From Isoetes taiwanensis (Eukaryota; Streptophyta; Lycopodiopsida; Isoetales; Isoetaceae), in the NCBI GenBank assembly GCA_021234155.1, contig JAJEKV010000205.1, positions 1,595,501 through 1,659,500 of the forward strand: 64,000 nucleotides of DNA. Reading direction: 5' to 3'. A model generated the notes under the pieces. It did not search any database and was not told where the DNA came from. It worked only from the letters and a program-made list of their open reading frames with translations. The position numbers were made by a program, and so were the translations under genes. Shown here one piece after another: positions 30,528 to 42,447 of the stretch. Numbering within the stretch: the stretch's first letter is position 1; each line of letters begins with the position of its first letter.

Positions 30528-31890
30528 ATGGCACCAAGGAAGATTTTGAGTCTCGCTGAACCACGAGGAGACAAATCAACCAGATTTGGTAGGAGTAAGC
30601 ATGAGAGTGGCTACCGGATCTACCACTAATGCTACAAATACTCCCAACTTGCCTATTCCTCCACCGGCTCCTCTCTATCGGTCTACAAATATTACAAATA
30701 TTTCCTCTCGTGCCCTCTTCTTCACAAATTCATAAACTTTTTGAACGGATCAACACCTTTCGATCACGTTTCCTCCATCGGCACCTTATCATTTTGAGTT
30801 GACTATACTGTTTCCCCCTTGCTACTTGATTCTTCCATGAATGCCAACCATTTTCTAAAAAACTTTGAAGACTATTATGAAGAACATGGGAGAAAGAAGG
30901 GTTCCAGGTTTGCAGAATTCATCAAATGCATGAAGGGTGATGAGGCCAGATCTTGGCTCGATTTTGAGCTGTCTATAGGTACCAAAGGGGATGAATTGGA
31001 ACACAAGTTTCTATCAAGGTTTGGTAAGGCTACTTCACCCCAGGATCTTGTCTTTGAACTCAACTCATTTTCCATTAGACCTGGTGAGAGTGTAAAGCAG
31101 TATGTGGAGAGATTTAATTCTTATTTGCTAGTGTGTAACAGGAATCAGGTTACTCATCCAACATTGCACCTAGTTGCTTCCTTTATCAGAGGTTTGATGT
31201 CTAGACCTAGGATCTATAGGAAGTTATTAAAATTACAAAAATTTGGTGAGTTGGATTCTATCCATAAAACATTTGTAAAGGCTGTAGATCTGGCAGAACT
31301 ATTAAGCTATCTTCCTGATGAAGAGATCAGAGATCCATTTTATCCTCCTCATCATGGAACTGAACATGATTTACATTTTGCTAATGCTGCTCCTGTTTAT
31401 GCAGTACAAAAAGAGAAGAAGAAGTCCAAGGCTGAAGAATTGGATCCTCATGTTTCAGAGATGAAATCTGAGATCAGTAAAGTGTCTGAGGCACTTTTGG
31501 AAGTTACCAAACAACTTACTGAATTAAAAAACAGTAAAGATGCCCCACCTCCTGAATGCACAAACCGTGGGTAAACCTTACCATAGAGCTGAGCAGTGTT
31601 TTGCAAGGCAATGTCCTAAGTGTCATAGAAGAGGTCACTTTGGTAGAGAATGTCCTGTTTGCTCTTTTTGCAAGGAAATAGGTCATGAGGAGAAGTATTG
31701 CGGTGTTAAGGCTTATTTTGAAAAAAACAAGATAAAGGTAAACAAATGTCAAATATAAGTTTTATTGAGACTTGTGCAGGAGAAACGGGAAGAGCAAGAT
31801 GTTATGGTTGTGCAGTGGAACGCGTGCGAGCTCATCCAAATGCATCTCTGGGGTTCTGTTCCACCTCATAAGGTAACATTTCAATCAGAT
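30528..31890 (+). CDS. Guest element 2 gag polyprotein
   Basis: This is the second copy of gag. The capsid region is uninterrupted here (30819-31574), including FAEFIKCMKGDEARSWLDF where copy 1 is broken. A base change and an added G at 31565-31572 (CCGTGGGT for TGTGGT) break the first zinc knuckle (CTNRG here, CTNCG in copy 1). The other two knuckles are intact. The leader (30528-30820) carries several small shifts relative to copy 1. Between the two copies every gag segment is present in frame at least once. Confidence 0.9.
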
Positions 31891-32099
31891 CCTCAGAATA
31901 TAGCTCCTCCTCCTGCTCAAAGGTATAAACAGAAAGATTCTGAGTTGGATGAATTTGAATTACTTATGAAAAATTCTAAGGTTACTGTGGATTTATTAAC
32001 TCTGCTGAGAATTGCACCATCATACGAGGGAAAAGTTGATCAAAAGCACTCGGATATTGAAGAGGTTCTTTGCTGAAACACGCAACAATATTTCGTGGC

Positions 32100-35000
32100 T
32101 TTGCCCGAGCAAACCGAAGATCCAGTGCTTTTACTTGTAGTGCTACTATAGGAACTTCCCATCTAGACAAAGTTTTTTGGATGGAGGTTCTTCTCTTAAT
32201 GTTATGCCTTATCATGTTATGAAGGCTTTGGATCTCAAGGTAGAAGATAATACTTCCATTGTTCTAAAATCTTTTTCAAATGCTAAAGTTGTGCCTAAGG
32301 GAATAGTAAGAAATGTATCTGTGAATACAGGGGGAATCATTGTGCTGGCCACATTTGTGGTTGTTGATTTTGAAAATGTTAATCAAGCTAATATCTATGA
32401 TCTATTATTAGGAAGGAGATGGATGAAAACAGTGGATGCCAGACCTGTATGGTCTGAAGGCACTTGCACCATTTCCAATGGAGCAACTTCTGTCAAACTG
32501 GCAAACAAAACTGATCCATCTGCTAACATTAGGTTCATAGATGTGGACATACTACAGGAAGAAGATCCGGGGTGTTTACAATTTAGGCCCGGATGCTAGT
32601 ATACATGAAGAGGTTGTCAACTTTGCTTACATGCATGTTGAATCTCGATCGAAGGCAAAAAAGCCTATCTACGGGTTTGATGGAGGTATGTCAAAAAAGC
32701 GGGGATTGCTTCTTCTCGCTGCTATTTTGAAGGATGCAGATTTTAAGTTGATGACTAAGATAGGGAGAATTCACCCTAATATTTCTTCTAATGTGAGAAT
32801 ACAAAGCCCTCATTGCGAGGGTTTACAAGAAGCAAGGTGTATGAGTATTTCTCATATTGTTATTTATGGAGACTCACAACTTGTTTGTAGACAAATCTTG
32901 GGAGAATATCGAACTAAACATCAAGACATGGAGGATCTGAGTGCTCAAGCCAGAGAATTATTAACTTTTTTTGATCATTGGGAGATTTTACATATTCCTA
33001 GATCTAAAAATTTTGAAGCTGACTCATTGTGCAGAAAAACCCTTATGGAGTATTTGTCTGAAGGAGCTATTCAAGAGGATGTCTTAGATGAAGAGGAGCT
33101 TTCCCAATTCCATCCCATCTTAACTATCAACCTAGCACAAGAGGAATCACTTAAAGAGCTTGAAGTGCATAAAGGAGGTATATCTAGGACCCTGCATATG
33201 GGAGACTTATATAATGAAGGTGATCAAGGTAAAATGGTTGAGTTATTTGAGGATTGGGTGGATGTTTTTGCTTGGGAGTATTCAGAACTGAAAGGGGTTG
33301 ATAAAAAAATTTGTGAGTTTGAAATTAAGGTTCGAGAAGATGCCAAACCTGTTATGCAGAAGTTGAGAAGAATTAATTCTTCACTTTTGGATCTTATCAA
33401 ACAAGAGCTGTTTAAAATGCAGGAATCAGGATTGATAGTTGACATTGTGAACCCCTCTTGGGTTTCTTGTATTGTTCCAGTTCTAAAAAAGAATGGTTCC
33501 TTAAGAATATGTGTGGATTATAGAGATCTAAATAAAGCTACTGTTAAAGATTGTTACCCTTTGCCTTTTTTGGAAGAAATCCTTTATGCAGTGGCTGGTA
33601 AGTCTATGTACTCATTTTTGGATGGTTTCTCTGGTTTTAATCAGATTAGCATCAAAAAGGAAGATCAGTCTAAGACATCCTTCATTACTCCATGGGGAAC
33701 TTATGCAATGAAAAGGATGCCTTTTGGCTTAATGAATGCCCCTGCCACATTTCAGAGAGCCATGGATACTGTCTTTGCAAACATGACTCCTGAGCAATTC
33801 AGAGTTTATCTGGATGATTTATGCTTAGGTACTGATACAAGTGATCATATTTCAGAGCTAACAAGAATATTTACATTGTGCAGACAAACTGGAGTTAATC
33901 TAAACCCAAAGAAGTGCATCTTTTTGGCATCCAAAGGCCAGCTCTTAGGCCATGAGGTTTCTGCTAAAGGCCTTCAAGTAGCTGAAGAGAAGATCATAGC
34001 TTTAAAAAAGCTTCAAACACCCAGGACAATTAAAGAAGTCAAGGGATTTATGGGAATGACCTCTTTCTTAAGAGTGTATGTGCCTAATTTCTCTCACCTT
34101 ATTAGTCCTATCTCTAAGTTGACTAGAGTAGGCCAAGTTAGTAAAAAGAGAAAGTAAATATAGGCTGTTGTTTGGGTGATGAGTGTGAAAAGCTTTTTTT
34201 GCAGATCATAGAGGCCATTTGCCATTCTACACTTTTAAAAACTCCAGACCTTTCCTTACCATTTAAAGTTTACATAACTATCACTAAAAAGGCTGCTGGA
34301 GTTGCCATTTTGCAGGATAGACACCCTATTGCTTTTGCAAGCAAACAATGGTCTCAAACTGAAGAGAAGTATGCTAAGATAGAAAGGAGTCTTTGCTTTG
34401 CTCTCATCTTTTGATCGAGAGACAGGTCATCTTTTACAAAAATCCCAAGCCACCATCTACATGCAGTGAGAACCCCATGCCTTTTTGTATGGTAAGAAAT
34501 TAGAAAAACCTAAGCTTCATAGGTGGGCTTGTAGGCTTCAATCTTATGATTTAAAGGTAAAAAGGTTATTCATGTATTGAACAACCCGAGTTTATACCGC
34601 CTCACGCTTTGCCTACTTTGAACATGAGGAGGTGGTACAAGAAGAAGAAATGACTAACCTTGTTGTAAATGAGCAGGACGTGTCAACTATGCTAGCTCAA
34701 GGTTGGCAACAACCTATCAGGAGATTCCTTCAGTATCAAGAGATACCTTCTGAATTTTCAAAAAGCCAAGCTTACAAGTTTAAGTTAAAATGTTTGACTT
34801 ACTCATTGGTTGGTGACATCTTGTGCAAGGTAAATAGGGATGGTGTACTCTTAAGATGTGTTGATGAAGATGAAGCTGCCCTGGTACTTGCTGAAAATCA
34901 TAAAGGTGTTTGTGGTGGTCATTTTGCAGCAGATACAACTGCCAAAAAAATATTAAGGTCTGGTTATTTCTGGCCTCATTTATTTAGAGATTGCTATGAT

Positions 35001-35993
35001 GTCATAAAAACTTGCCACCAATGCCAGATTTTTGGTAAGAAAATTTTGCATCCTGCCCCTCTTACTGGAATTGTGTCCCCAGGCCCATTTCAAGTTTGGG
35101 GGCTAGATTATGTTGGCCCTATAAATCCCTCATCTTCTGCTCAGCATGAATACATTGTTGTGGCTACAGATTTATTTACCAAATGGTCGAAGCCAGCACC
35201 CTTGAGAAAAGCAAATGCATATACTACTGCTAGGTTTTTGCATGAAAACATTTGTTCTAGATTTGGGATCCCTTTCAAAATTTTGACTGATAGAGGCTCT
35301 ACTTTTATTAATGAGGTTATTCAAATTCTTGTCTCAAGCCTCAAGATCAGACATGTGAAAAGCTCAGCCTATTACCCTCAAGGAAATGGTCAAAGCCGAG
35401 TCCACTAACAAAGTGCTTAAGGGTATTTCTGAGAAAAAGCAGTTTGCCAAAAAAAAGATTGGCATTTGAAATTATATGATGCTCTTTGGGCTCATAGAAT
35501 CACTGCTAAAACTGCCACTAATGCTTCTCCCTTCAGTTTGGTTTATGGTGTTGAAGCAGTTATTCCTGTTGAGTTGGAGATCCCCTCTTTGAGGATGGCA
35601 CTCAAGTTGGATTTGGAGTTTACTGAGGCATTACAACACAGGTATGAGGTTTTACTAAAGTTGGATGAGGATAGATTTGGTGCAGAAAACTTCAATCTAC
35701 TTAAGAAGGCTAGGAGCAAAGCAGCTTTTTAAAGCAGCTCACAAGCTCGAGGATAAATTTGCTCCACTTTGGAACTCGTGCTCAAATGGGATCTTTTGCA
35801 AATGAAGGTAAGTTGTCTAAATTTGAAAATCCTTGGGAAGGCCCTTACAGTTATTGTAAGAGAAGCTGGCTGTTCATCTTATTGGCTTAAGGATCTCAAA
35901 ACAGGTTTGGAATTACCCAATCCTACAAATATTCAGCATTTGAAAAGATATTGGCCTCAACATGCATGTTTAGGCCTTTTTGCTCCTATATGA
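32100..35993 (+). CDS. Guest element 2 pol (PR, archaeal-type RNase H, RT, RNase H, IN), mostly open
   Basis: A single frame of 538 codons (32541-34157) runs from the protease end through the archaeal-type RNase H into reverse transcriptase. This shows directly that this RNase H lies upstream of and fused to RT. Key residues seen are FDGGMSK, IYGDSQLV, NFEADSL, the RT motif VYLDDLCLG and MPFGLMNAPATFQRA. The second RNase H (34172-34600) has ITKKAAGVAILQDRHPIAFA. Integrase (34880-35993) has H...H (ENHKGVCGGHF), CHQCQIF, VWGLDYVGP, LTDRGSTF and a glycine-rich PQGNGQ before the third acidic residue. Breaks remain near 34158, 34415 and 35400-35470. Confidence 0.9.
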
Positions 35994-36389
35994 ACATCTA
36001 TTTTAACTTAAAGTAGGTTAATTGCTGTTGGAAGTTGGAGATTTAAAATTCTTTTGATTGATTTTGTTTATTTCCTTGAGGCTTAAGCTGTAGATTTTGG
36101 TTGGTTGGAATTGCTAAATTGTTTCCGATTAGTTGTACTCAAGTTTCTTTATACTTGTGCCATCAAGACCATTTTTCCTTTGAGGTGAACTAATTGTGTG
36201 TTCTCGTTTGAAGCGTAAAAATATTTTTCAAGATCGGACATTTTCAAAAAAGAGCAAGAGAAAATTCTATTCATCAAAAAGGTACACAAGTTACAAAAAA
36301 GAGAGGATCCTCTCATAGAAAACCAATGCTATCAGCATTTCCTGAAGGGATAGTAGGAATCTTGTCTGAAGGAGATCCATCTGCAGCAT

Positions 36390-37045
36390 CTAAGAGATTG
36401 TTATATCTTGGTAAAAAATTGTCCATGGTACCAAACACATAATGATCTTCACTCGGAGATTCTCTTTCAGGAATTTGAAATGCATCTCTTTTATCATGAG
36501 AAGCATCAAGGAACCATAGCTATCTGCTAGCATCCCGTGGGAGTAGTATAAGCGCCTATACCATCCAAATTGAGCATCCGTCACTCATGATGATGCTTAC
36601 ACAAAAAGTAGTGCATATGTAGCATCCGAATGCATTCCCTTGTAAAATTCTGGCCCTGAGCCTTTGTGTTCGATACATGCGGTCTTTGCTAGTTTCTCTT
36701 GATAAGTCTTTTGCCCAAGGAAACACTCCATGGCGAGGTGATCATGGTTCATGTCTTTTTGTAGAGTTCCTTTTTGAGTCGGGGTAGTTTTGGTCAACAT
36801 TTCTGCCTTCCCATATACCTTTGCCTCAGAAATGCATGTGCGAGTAAATTTCCACGAGGAAGAGGTTCTTCATTAATTAAAACATTGTCCCATTCTCAGA
36901 CGTATGCAATTCTTGTAATGTGTCTGATTACACCATAAGGAATAGGTACTCCTGTAGCTGGATCAAGCTCAGGAAGCACTCCAAAATTGCTCGGATCAGC
37001 TGTTACATTGTCCCAGATAGGTGTATGGTAAGAAAAAGGAGCCAT
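36390..37045 (-). CDS. Antisense ORF(s) of guest element 2, frame-broken
   Basis: This is the second copy of the antisense frames of element 1, containing YGSLMLLMIKEMHFKFLKEN and HDHLAMECFLGQKTYQEKLA. Breaks fall at places different from those in copy 1. Function is unknown. Confidence 0.5.
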
Positions 37046-37637
37046 GATCGGCAAGGGAGGTCGAGTTTTGAGCCTGGCGAGAGGAGGAGCAAATTAGGGT
37101 TCGAGCTCGATGGTTTGAATTTTTTGGTGTGAAGGTTTGAATTTTTAGTTTGAAATACATTCAATGGTTGTATGAGCCAAATTTCTTGAATAGTAGAAGT
37201 TTAGTTAAATAGGGTAGAGATTTGCTATGCTTTAACAATTTTGAGTGTTGTCATTTCAGGTCCATTTGCTCATTACTCTTATTTGTCTTAAGTTGGCCTC
37301 TTTCCATCTAGCCCTTGCTTCCATATGAAATTTTCAGAGTGCTAATCCTACATTGTTACTCATCCCTTTATTTGGCACTCATGCTAATTTGATTATCATT
37401 GTCATATGCAGGTTCATCCACTTCTTCTCCATATTCACTGTCTTGAGTTGTCCCTACCCTCCATTTGATCTTATTTTCTTATCACTCTCTCCATTACCTT
37501 ATACTCTGCCTCATATTTCCCACCACTGCAGAGTAATTCTATTCCCTCCACCACTTGTTGATATTTTGAAGACCTTCAGTTAGCATTTCTTTCCTTTGAG
37601 GCTGAGGGGACCAGCCTCATTCTTTCCTTTGAGGAGA

Positions 37638-40090
37638 TGTTGCCCCTTTTTTGGGCAACATGGACCATCATGATACCTAGAGTTTCAAGATTGGAAGATA
37701 CTTGTCAAAGTTTGGAAGACTTGTGGTTTCTTTTGAGGTTTCATCTTAAGTTACTTTCTCATCACTCATATGGTAAGAGTTAGTGCTATTTTGATCCTGC
37801 TAGAGTTTGGAAGAAATTGGTTCAAGTTTGGAAGACCCTTGGGATCTTGGTTGTATAGCCTGATTCTTTCCTTTGAGGAAGTTTTCTAGTTACATTCTTA
37901 TTTCTTGAAGACCAGGCAAAGAATATTGCAAGCTATACAAGGAGTCATTACCATGTTGCTCATATTCACTCATATGAAACTAAATGGAGTTGCACCCATG
38001 ATTTGAAAGTCACACATATGAAGATGCACTTAGAAGTGGAATTGCTCTTATTTTGGCCTTGAAGATTGGAAGACCTTTTTTAGAAGTTTGGAAGACCCTA
38101 GGGCCTTGAGCAAAGTTATGTTCATCATAAGGTATGATTTGAGCTTTTGAGATATGATCATGTGCTACAGGGGTTCCAGCCTTCATCCATTTCATCCATC
38201 CTACATCCACCTTCCTTTCATTTTTTTATATACCTCATTTTCACCCTGTCATGCCTTCTTTCATTACCTCACTACCTATATTTTATTGGCCTCACCTCCA
38301 CTTGTGAATTGCTCTCAAGAGATCATGAAAAACCTCAAGAGCAAAGAAGCTTGAATTTTACCTTCATTCTATCACCCTAAATCCTACCATAGCCTTTTTT
38401 TTTCCTATTTTTCCACCCTTTTCCTATGATTTTTTCACCATTTCCAAGGTTGAAAATTCATTGACCATGGTCAAAATGGCCAAAATTTCAAGTATCTCAA
38501 TTTGACACCGAAAACACTCTAGATTTGAAGCTTGGCAAAAAAATAGCTAGGTTGGCCTTTTCAAAATTCAAAAAGACATGGGAAACCCCTCAAATATCAT
38601 TTCTTGGGATCGTGCCAAAAAAAATAAAAACCTATTCTAGCCTATCTACCCTATCTAATTTTGCATAGTTCCAGGTCACCCCCATTTTTTTCCATGGCGG
38701 GGGTGGGGGCTTTATTACAGGTGGTGGTGTCCCCTCTGCGTGTACGCCAAAATTTAATAGCTGCTCTGCATTATTCCTTATATACCTTAGCCCGGACTTC
38801 GTTTGTGCACGTGGGATATATAAGCCCTTGAGAATTTTTGATAAACCCTAAGAAATAGAGGAACACGCTAAATCCGGCCAATTCGGTGCCTAAACCTGAT
38901 TGAATCCGCCAATTTCCGCACCAAATTAGTTCCTAAACCTTTTCCGAAACCCCTGGAACCCTTTGTGGCACTTGATTGATAGAAACTTGCTCAGATTAGG
39001 CCGGAAATCATTGAACCGAGCTGGTTTTTGGGAAGGACAGTTTTTAATCTGGGAATACAGATCATTTTTTTACCCCCCTCGGAGATATACCTGCGTGATC
39101 CGGCGATTTCTATATTCTCGATATTCTATTGATCTGTTTCTACCTCAAATTCGCTAATCCCGCTTTCGAGATTGAAGATTGGTGTATTTTGATTGAAGAC
39201 CCACCTCTGTTGTGACTTATTTGACATCAAAACTCCCTCGCTACTCAAATTATCTTATTATTTTCTCTCTTTTCGATAATTTTGGGTTTTCAGAAGTTGA
39301 CAATGCCTTGGGATCTGTTCTCAAGCATTATCCTGGGTATTACTTGCTGAGAATTCTAAACTCCTGTGATATCTTATGATTTGAATGCATATTCATTGCC
39401 TGGACAAATAGTGTTTCCATCTTCTTTTGTTTCAAGTTGTTCTGCCTGTCTAAACTAATAGAAACCAGATATTTAAAGTAGAATCCAAATTAATAGTCGG
39501 TCCCATTCTTTAAAAGGTTTGAGTATTGCTTATATGCAAAGAAAACAAAAGAAAAATAGTTTTTCCATAACTGTCATAAACCGTGGATGTAAATCGAGAC
39601 TTTGGCCCATCTCATTAAATATCATAGTGTTTGCTTGTCAAAGAAAACCTTATGCACATGATCTAGAGTTTATTTTGAAGCTGTTTATACAAATTCCAAC
39701 TCAAGATTCATCACCAAACTATATTTGCAAATTTTGGCTCTCTGTTTTGGCATTGACCAATTTTTGACTGAACTTTGACATTGATTTTCTTGGTCTTCCC
39801 CTATCCAAATCGAGACAGACTTTCACCAGTAGTTCCCTCTACTTGTCTATAACTCATACCAAAAACCAAAACTCAAAAATCTTAAAGGGCGTGACTGCAA
39901 GATTGATTTTTGCTCTGACAGTTTTTTCTGCTTCAGGGACTGTAGTGATTTTGACAAAACCAGCATTTGAAATTGAGTTCTTTTGCTTTATATGATTAAG
40001 GATTGATCACCCTAAGTGATCTGGAGGTCCTGACCAGTTTGTTTACACTTCCTTTGAGGTTAGGCTAAAATTCCAGGTTTTAGGCTAACA
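37638..40090 (+). repeat. Guest array LTR 3 (2453 bp)
   Basis: Start and end match LTR 1 and 2. It is followed immediately by the target duplication GACCA (40091-40095), where host chromovirus sequence resumes. Confidence 0.93.
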
Positions 40091-40836
40091 GACCACTACG
40101 GTGCTCTCTAGGGCGTGGTGTAATGTCAATGTAGGCATGACCGCGTTTCCCCTTGTATGAGTGGAAGGTAGGTTGGAAGTCTACTTCTGTCCCACGGAAG
40201 TAGACGACCTCGAGAGAAAAGAGGTCATTCAGGTATGCATTGATAGGAAAAGCACCTCTAGTCAATGCCTACGGGGGAGGGCCCTTCACGCCCCATATAC
40301 GGGAAGGACCCAAGTCCCACGCTAGGCAACTACAGGTGTAGGCATGAGCGGCATATAGGCATAATAGAGTATTTGTCTCTTCGGCCGGGATGGGAGAAAC
40401 ATAATCTTCCTATCTTGAAGAGATATGCCTTGCATCCATATAATTGTATTTAATGGGTGGTTCCCTTACAACCAACCCTTATAATAATAATTAAATATGT
40501 ACTAGCGTAGCGTACATCCTGGGGCAACTAGATGGCGGGAGGGTGGCGCTACAAGAACTCAGCGCATAGTTTTGCCATAATGTGTTGTGAGGAGGCGACG
40601 AGAAGTTTTAGTTAAAACCTTAAAGCTATAATTGATGTTAATTTTGTTTATAGTCGATTATGAAGTAGAGGGCGGAAGAGCCTCTCACCATAGTACAATT
40701 CTGATGTAAACTACAAATATTACGAGGTGATTAATATAATATGAATATGTAAGTGTTGTAATTGCGGGATATGCGGTACCCAAGGTGGGGAGATGCGTGA
40801 TCTTTGAGGGGCGACATCAAGTCAAGGTGGGGAGAA
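40091..40836 (+). other. 3' noncoding part of the chromovirus, right of the guest array
   Basis: This continues 18329-18408. It holds a perfect small hairpin (GTCTACTTC/GAAGTAGAC near 40178-40205) and no convincing gene. It ends in a purine-rich tract, AAGGTGGGGAGAA at 40824-40836, which abuts the 3' LTR and is the likely polypurine tract. Confidence 0.75.
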
Positions 40837-42442
40837 TGTGGCGTTCCAGCATAATACTCGCCCCAACACGTATATTATCTTGCCACATCACACGCATACA
40901 TGTCACAAGTGACATGTACTTGAGAATAGGACAACGTTGCACCTAGGAGCTAAAGGTTGCACCTAGGGGGCAACCTTGGATGTTGGGTATGTAATTAAAC
41001 ATACACAACAAAAGGTTCCTTTGTTCATCCATTTCCAAATGGCTTAAAGCCATTTGCCCATGTGGATGCCCTAACCTAGATAGGGTCTATATAAGGGCTA
41101 AAACCCTAGACCCTAGCTCTCCTTTCACTTTGCCAATTAGGGTTTTCTAGAGCTTCCTTTTCCTCTTTTTGCAATTAGGGCTTCCACTGGGCCAATTCGG
41201 CCAAGGTAAGGCTTCGAAATCGCATTGCCGGGGCTCAGAAAAGTCAGATTTGCAACATGAGGTTCTTTGAGTGCTTTGTCTTGACAAGATCGGGGAGCAT
41301 GGACGCCTTCCGAGGATCGGGGAGCAAGCCAAGGAGCAGGTATCTAGTTGTTCTGTTGTGCAAAACCGTCTTCAGGCGTGGCAATATGCCAGTTTAGTAT
41401 GTTAAATCATCTCTGGAAGCCTTGTAGATCCCTAGATCTGAGACTCTAACGAATGAACCTAACATTGGATGTTAAGTAGATAGATTGATATGATTCTCTA
41501 TCTCTGTTCTGTGATATTGCATGTATTTCACTCTGTGATCTCCTTGTTGTGGGAAGGGGGGGTAGAGACCTAAAGGCTGTGTAGAAGATGCTCCTAGCAT
41601 AGCACCTTAGTTCCCACATAATTGCGGCCCGTGCACAGGAGCCCACCTGGCTGTGGGTGAAGGGGCAAGGCCGGTTGATAAGGAGGAACTTGTCTCATCG
41701 CGGACTGACCCCTCTGGTAGTAAAGCCTATCGGGGGTCTTTGCTGGCTAGGCTTAATGGCTTGTCACTGCGTGTGGGCAAGGCATGAGCTCGACACTCGT
41801 GGGGTGGTGGACATGACCTTCCAGTGAGTTCAAGTCGAATAAGGGCAGTGGCCCTCTAGCCGGCTGCGATGAGCATGGATACCTCTGGAGGAGAGGCAGC
41901 TCTCTTCCTGCCTCATCGGGGTTGGGGAGATGCAACCCAGCAGTAGTAGCCCCTTCGGCTATTCACAAGAAAGGCTGGCCAAGTCCCAACACTTTTCAGC
42001 CTACTGCGCAAAGTGTGCGGGAGGGGCGGATGGAGTGGACTACCTAAGCCATGTTCTATGCCAGCCAAATCCATTGCCATGAATTACATGCGCAATGAAC
42101 TCGAGGGAGGCCCTAGCCGTCGGTCATCCCCCTTGAGTCCGAGCCCTGGGTAGGATCTTTCCTTTGTATTATTGTTATGAAGGTATTGCTGACTCTGTGA
42201 TGTTGCTATTGTTATGGTGATTGTGTTGTATATTATTAGTTGTGCTCACGTTTGTTTGTTACGCTTCCGCAGATAGGTCGATCCGATGGAAGACGGATGA
42301 ATGACACATCCACTCTTCCCTTGCTGGCTCTGCCCCCATGGGAGTGGAGTCAGGTGGATGGCCCCTGTCAGGCAGCTGCCAGGGGGAATGCTCCTCCTTC
42401 GAATACGATGCGGGCATCGTATAAGGAGTAGGGGACGTCACA
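40837..42442 (+). repeat. 3' LTR of the chromovirus (1606 bp)
   Basis: It matches 7377-8985, starts TGTGGCGTTCC and ends GACGTCACA. It is followed by the target duplication TGATA (42443-42447). The TATA box is at about 41087. Confidence 0.93.
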
Positions 42443-42447
42443 TGATA

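Larger units (their letters stand above)
18409..40090 (+). mobile_element. Tandem Ty3/gypsy (Tat-like) array: LTR-internal-LTR-internal-LTR
   Basis: Three near-identical LTRs (18409-20867, 28027-30484, 37638-40090) alternate with two near-identical internal regions. Only the outer edges carry the 5 bp duplication GACCA. This is the arrangement expected after unequal recombination between LTRs, or after integration of a recombined multimer. The internal regions encode gag, protease, an archaeal-type RNase H, reverse transcriptase, a second RNase H and integrase without a chromodomain. Antisense open frames lie before the 3' LTR. Primer site, domain content and antisense frames fit the Tat lineage of plant gypsy elements. 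Confidence 0.92.
7377..42442 (+). mobile_element. Ty3/gypsy chromovirus with LTRs, carrying a histone H3-like gene (outer element)
   Basis: The element is bounded by LTRs at 7377-8985 and 40837-42442. Both start TGTG and end GACGTCACA, and both are flanked by the direct repeat TGATA (7372-7376 and 42443-42447), which is its target duplication. Inside, in order, are a tRNA-Met primer site, a histone H3-like gene, an unusually long gag, protease, reverse transcriptase, RNase H, integrase and a chromodomain. A 3' noncoding stretch and a purine tract follow. A second gypsy array (18409-40090) later inserted into the 3' noncoding part. Without that guest the element is about 13.4 kb, long for a chromovirus. 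The extra length is the H3-like gene, the duplicated promoter/hairpin modules and the extended gag. Confidence 0.93.

Noticed and set aside
40265-40453. Short plus-strand frame in the chromovirus 3' region
   Set aside because: No homology; noncoding position between integrase and LTR.
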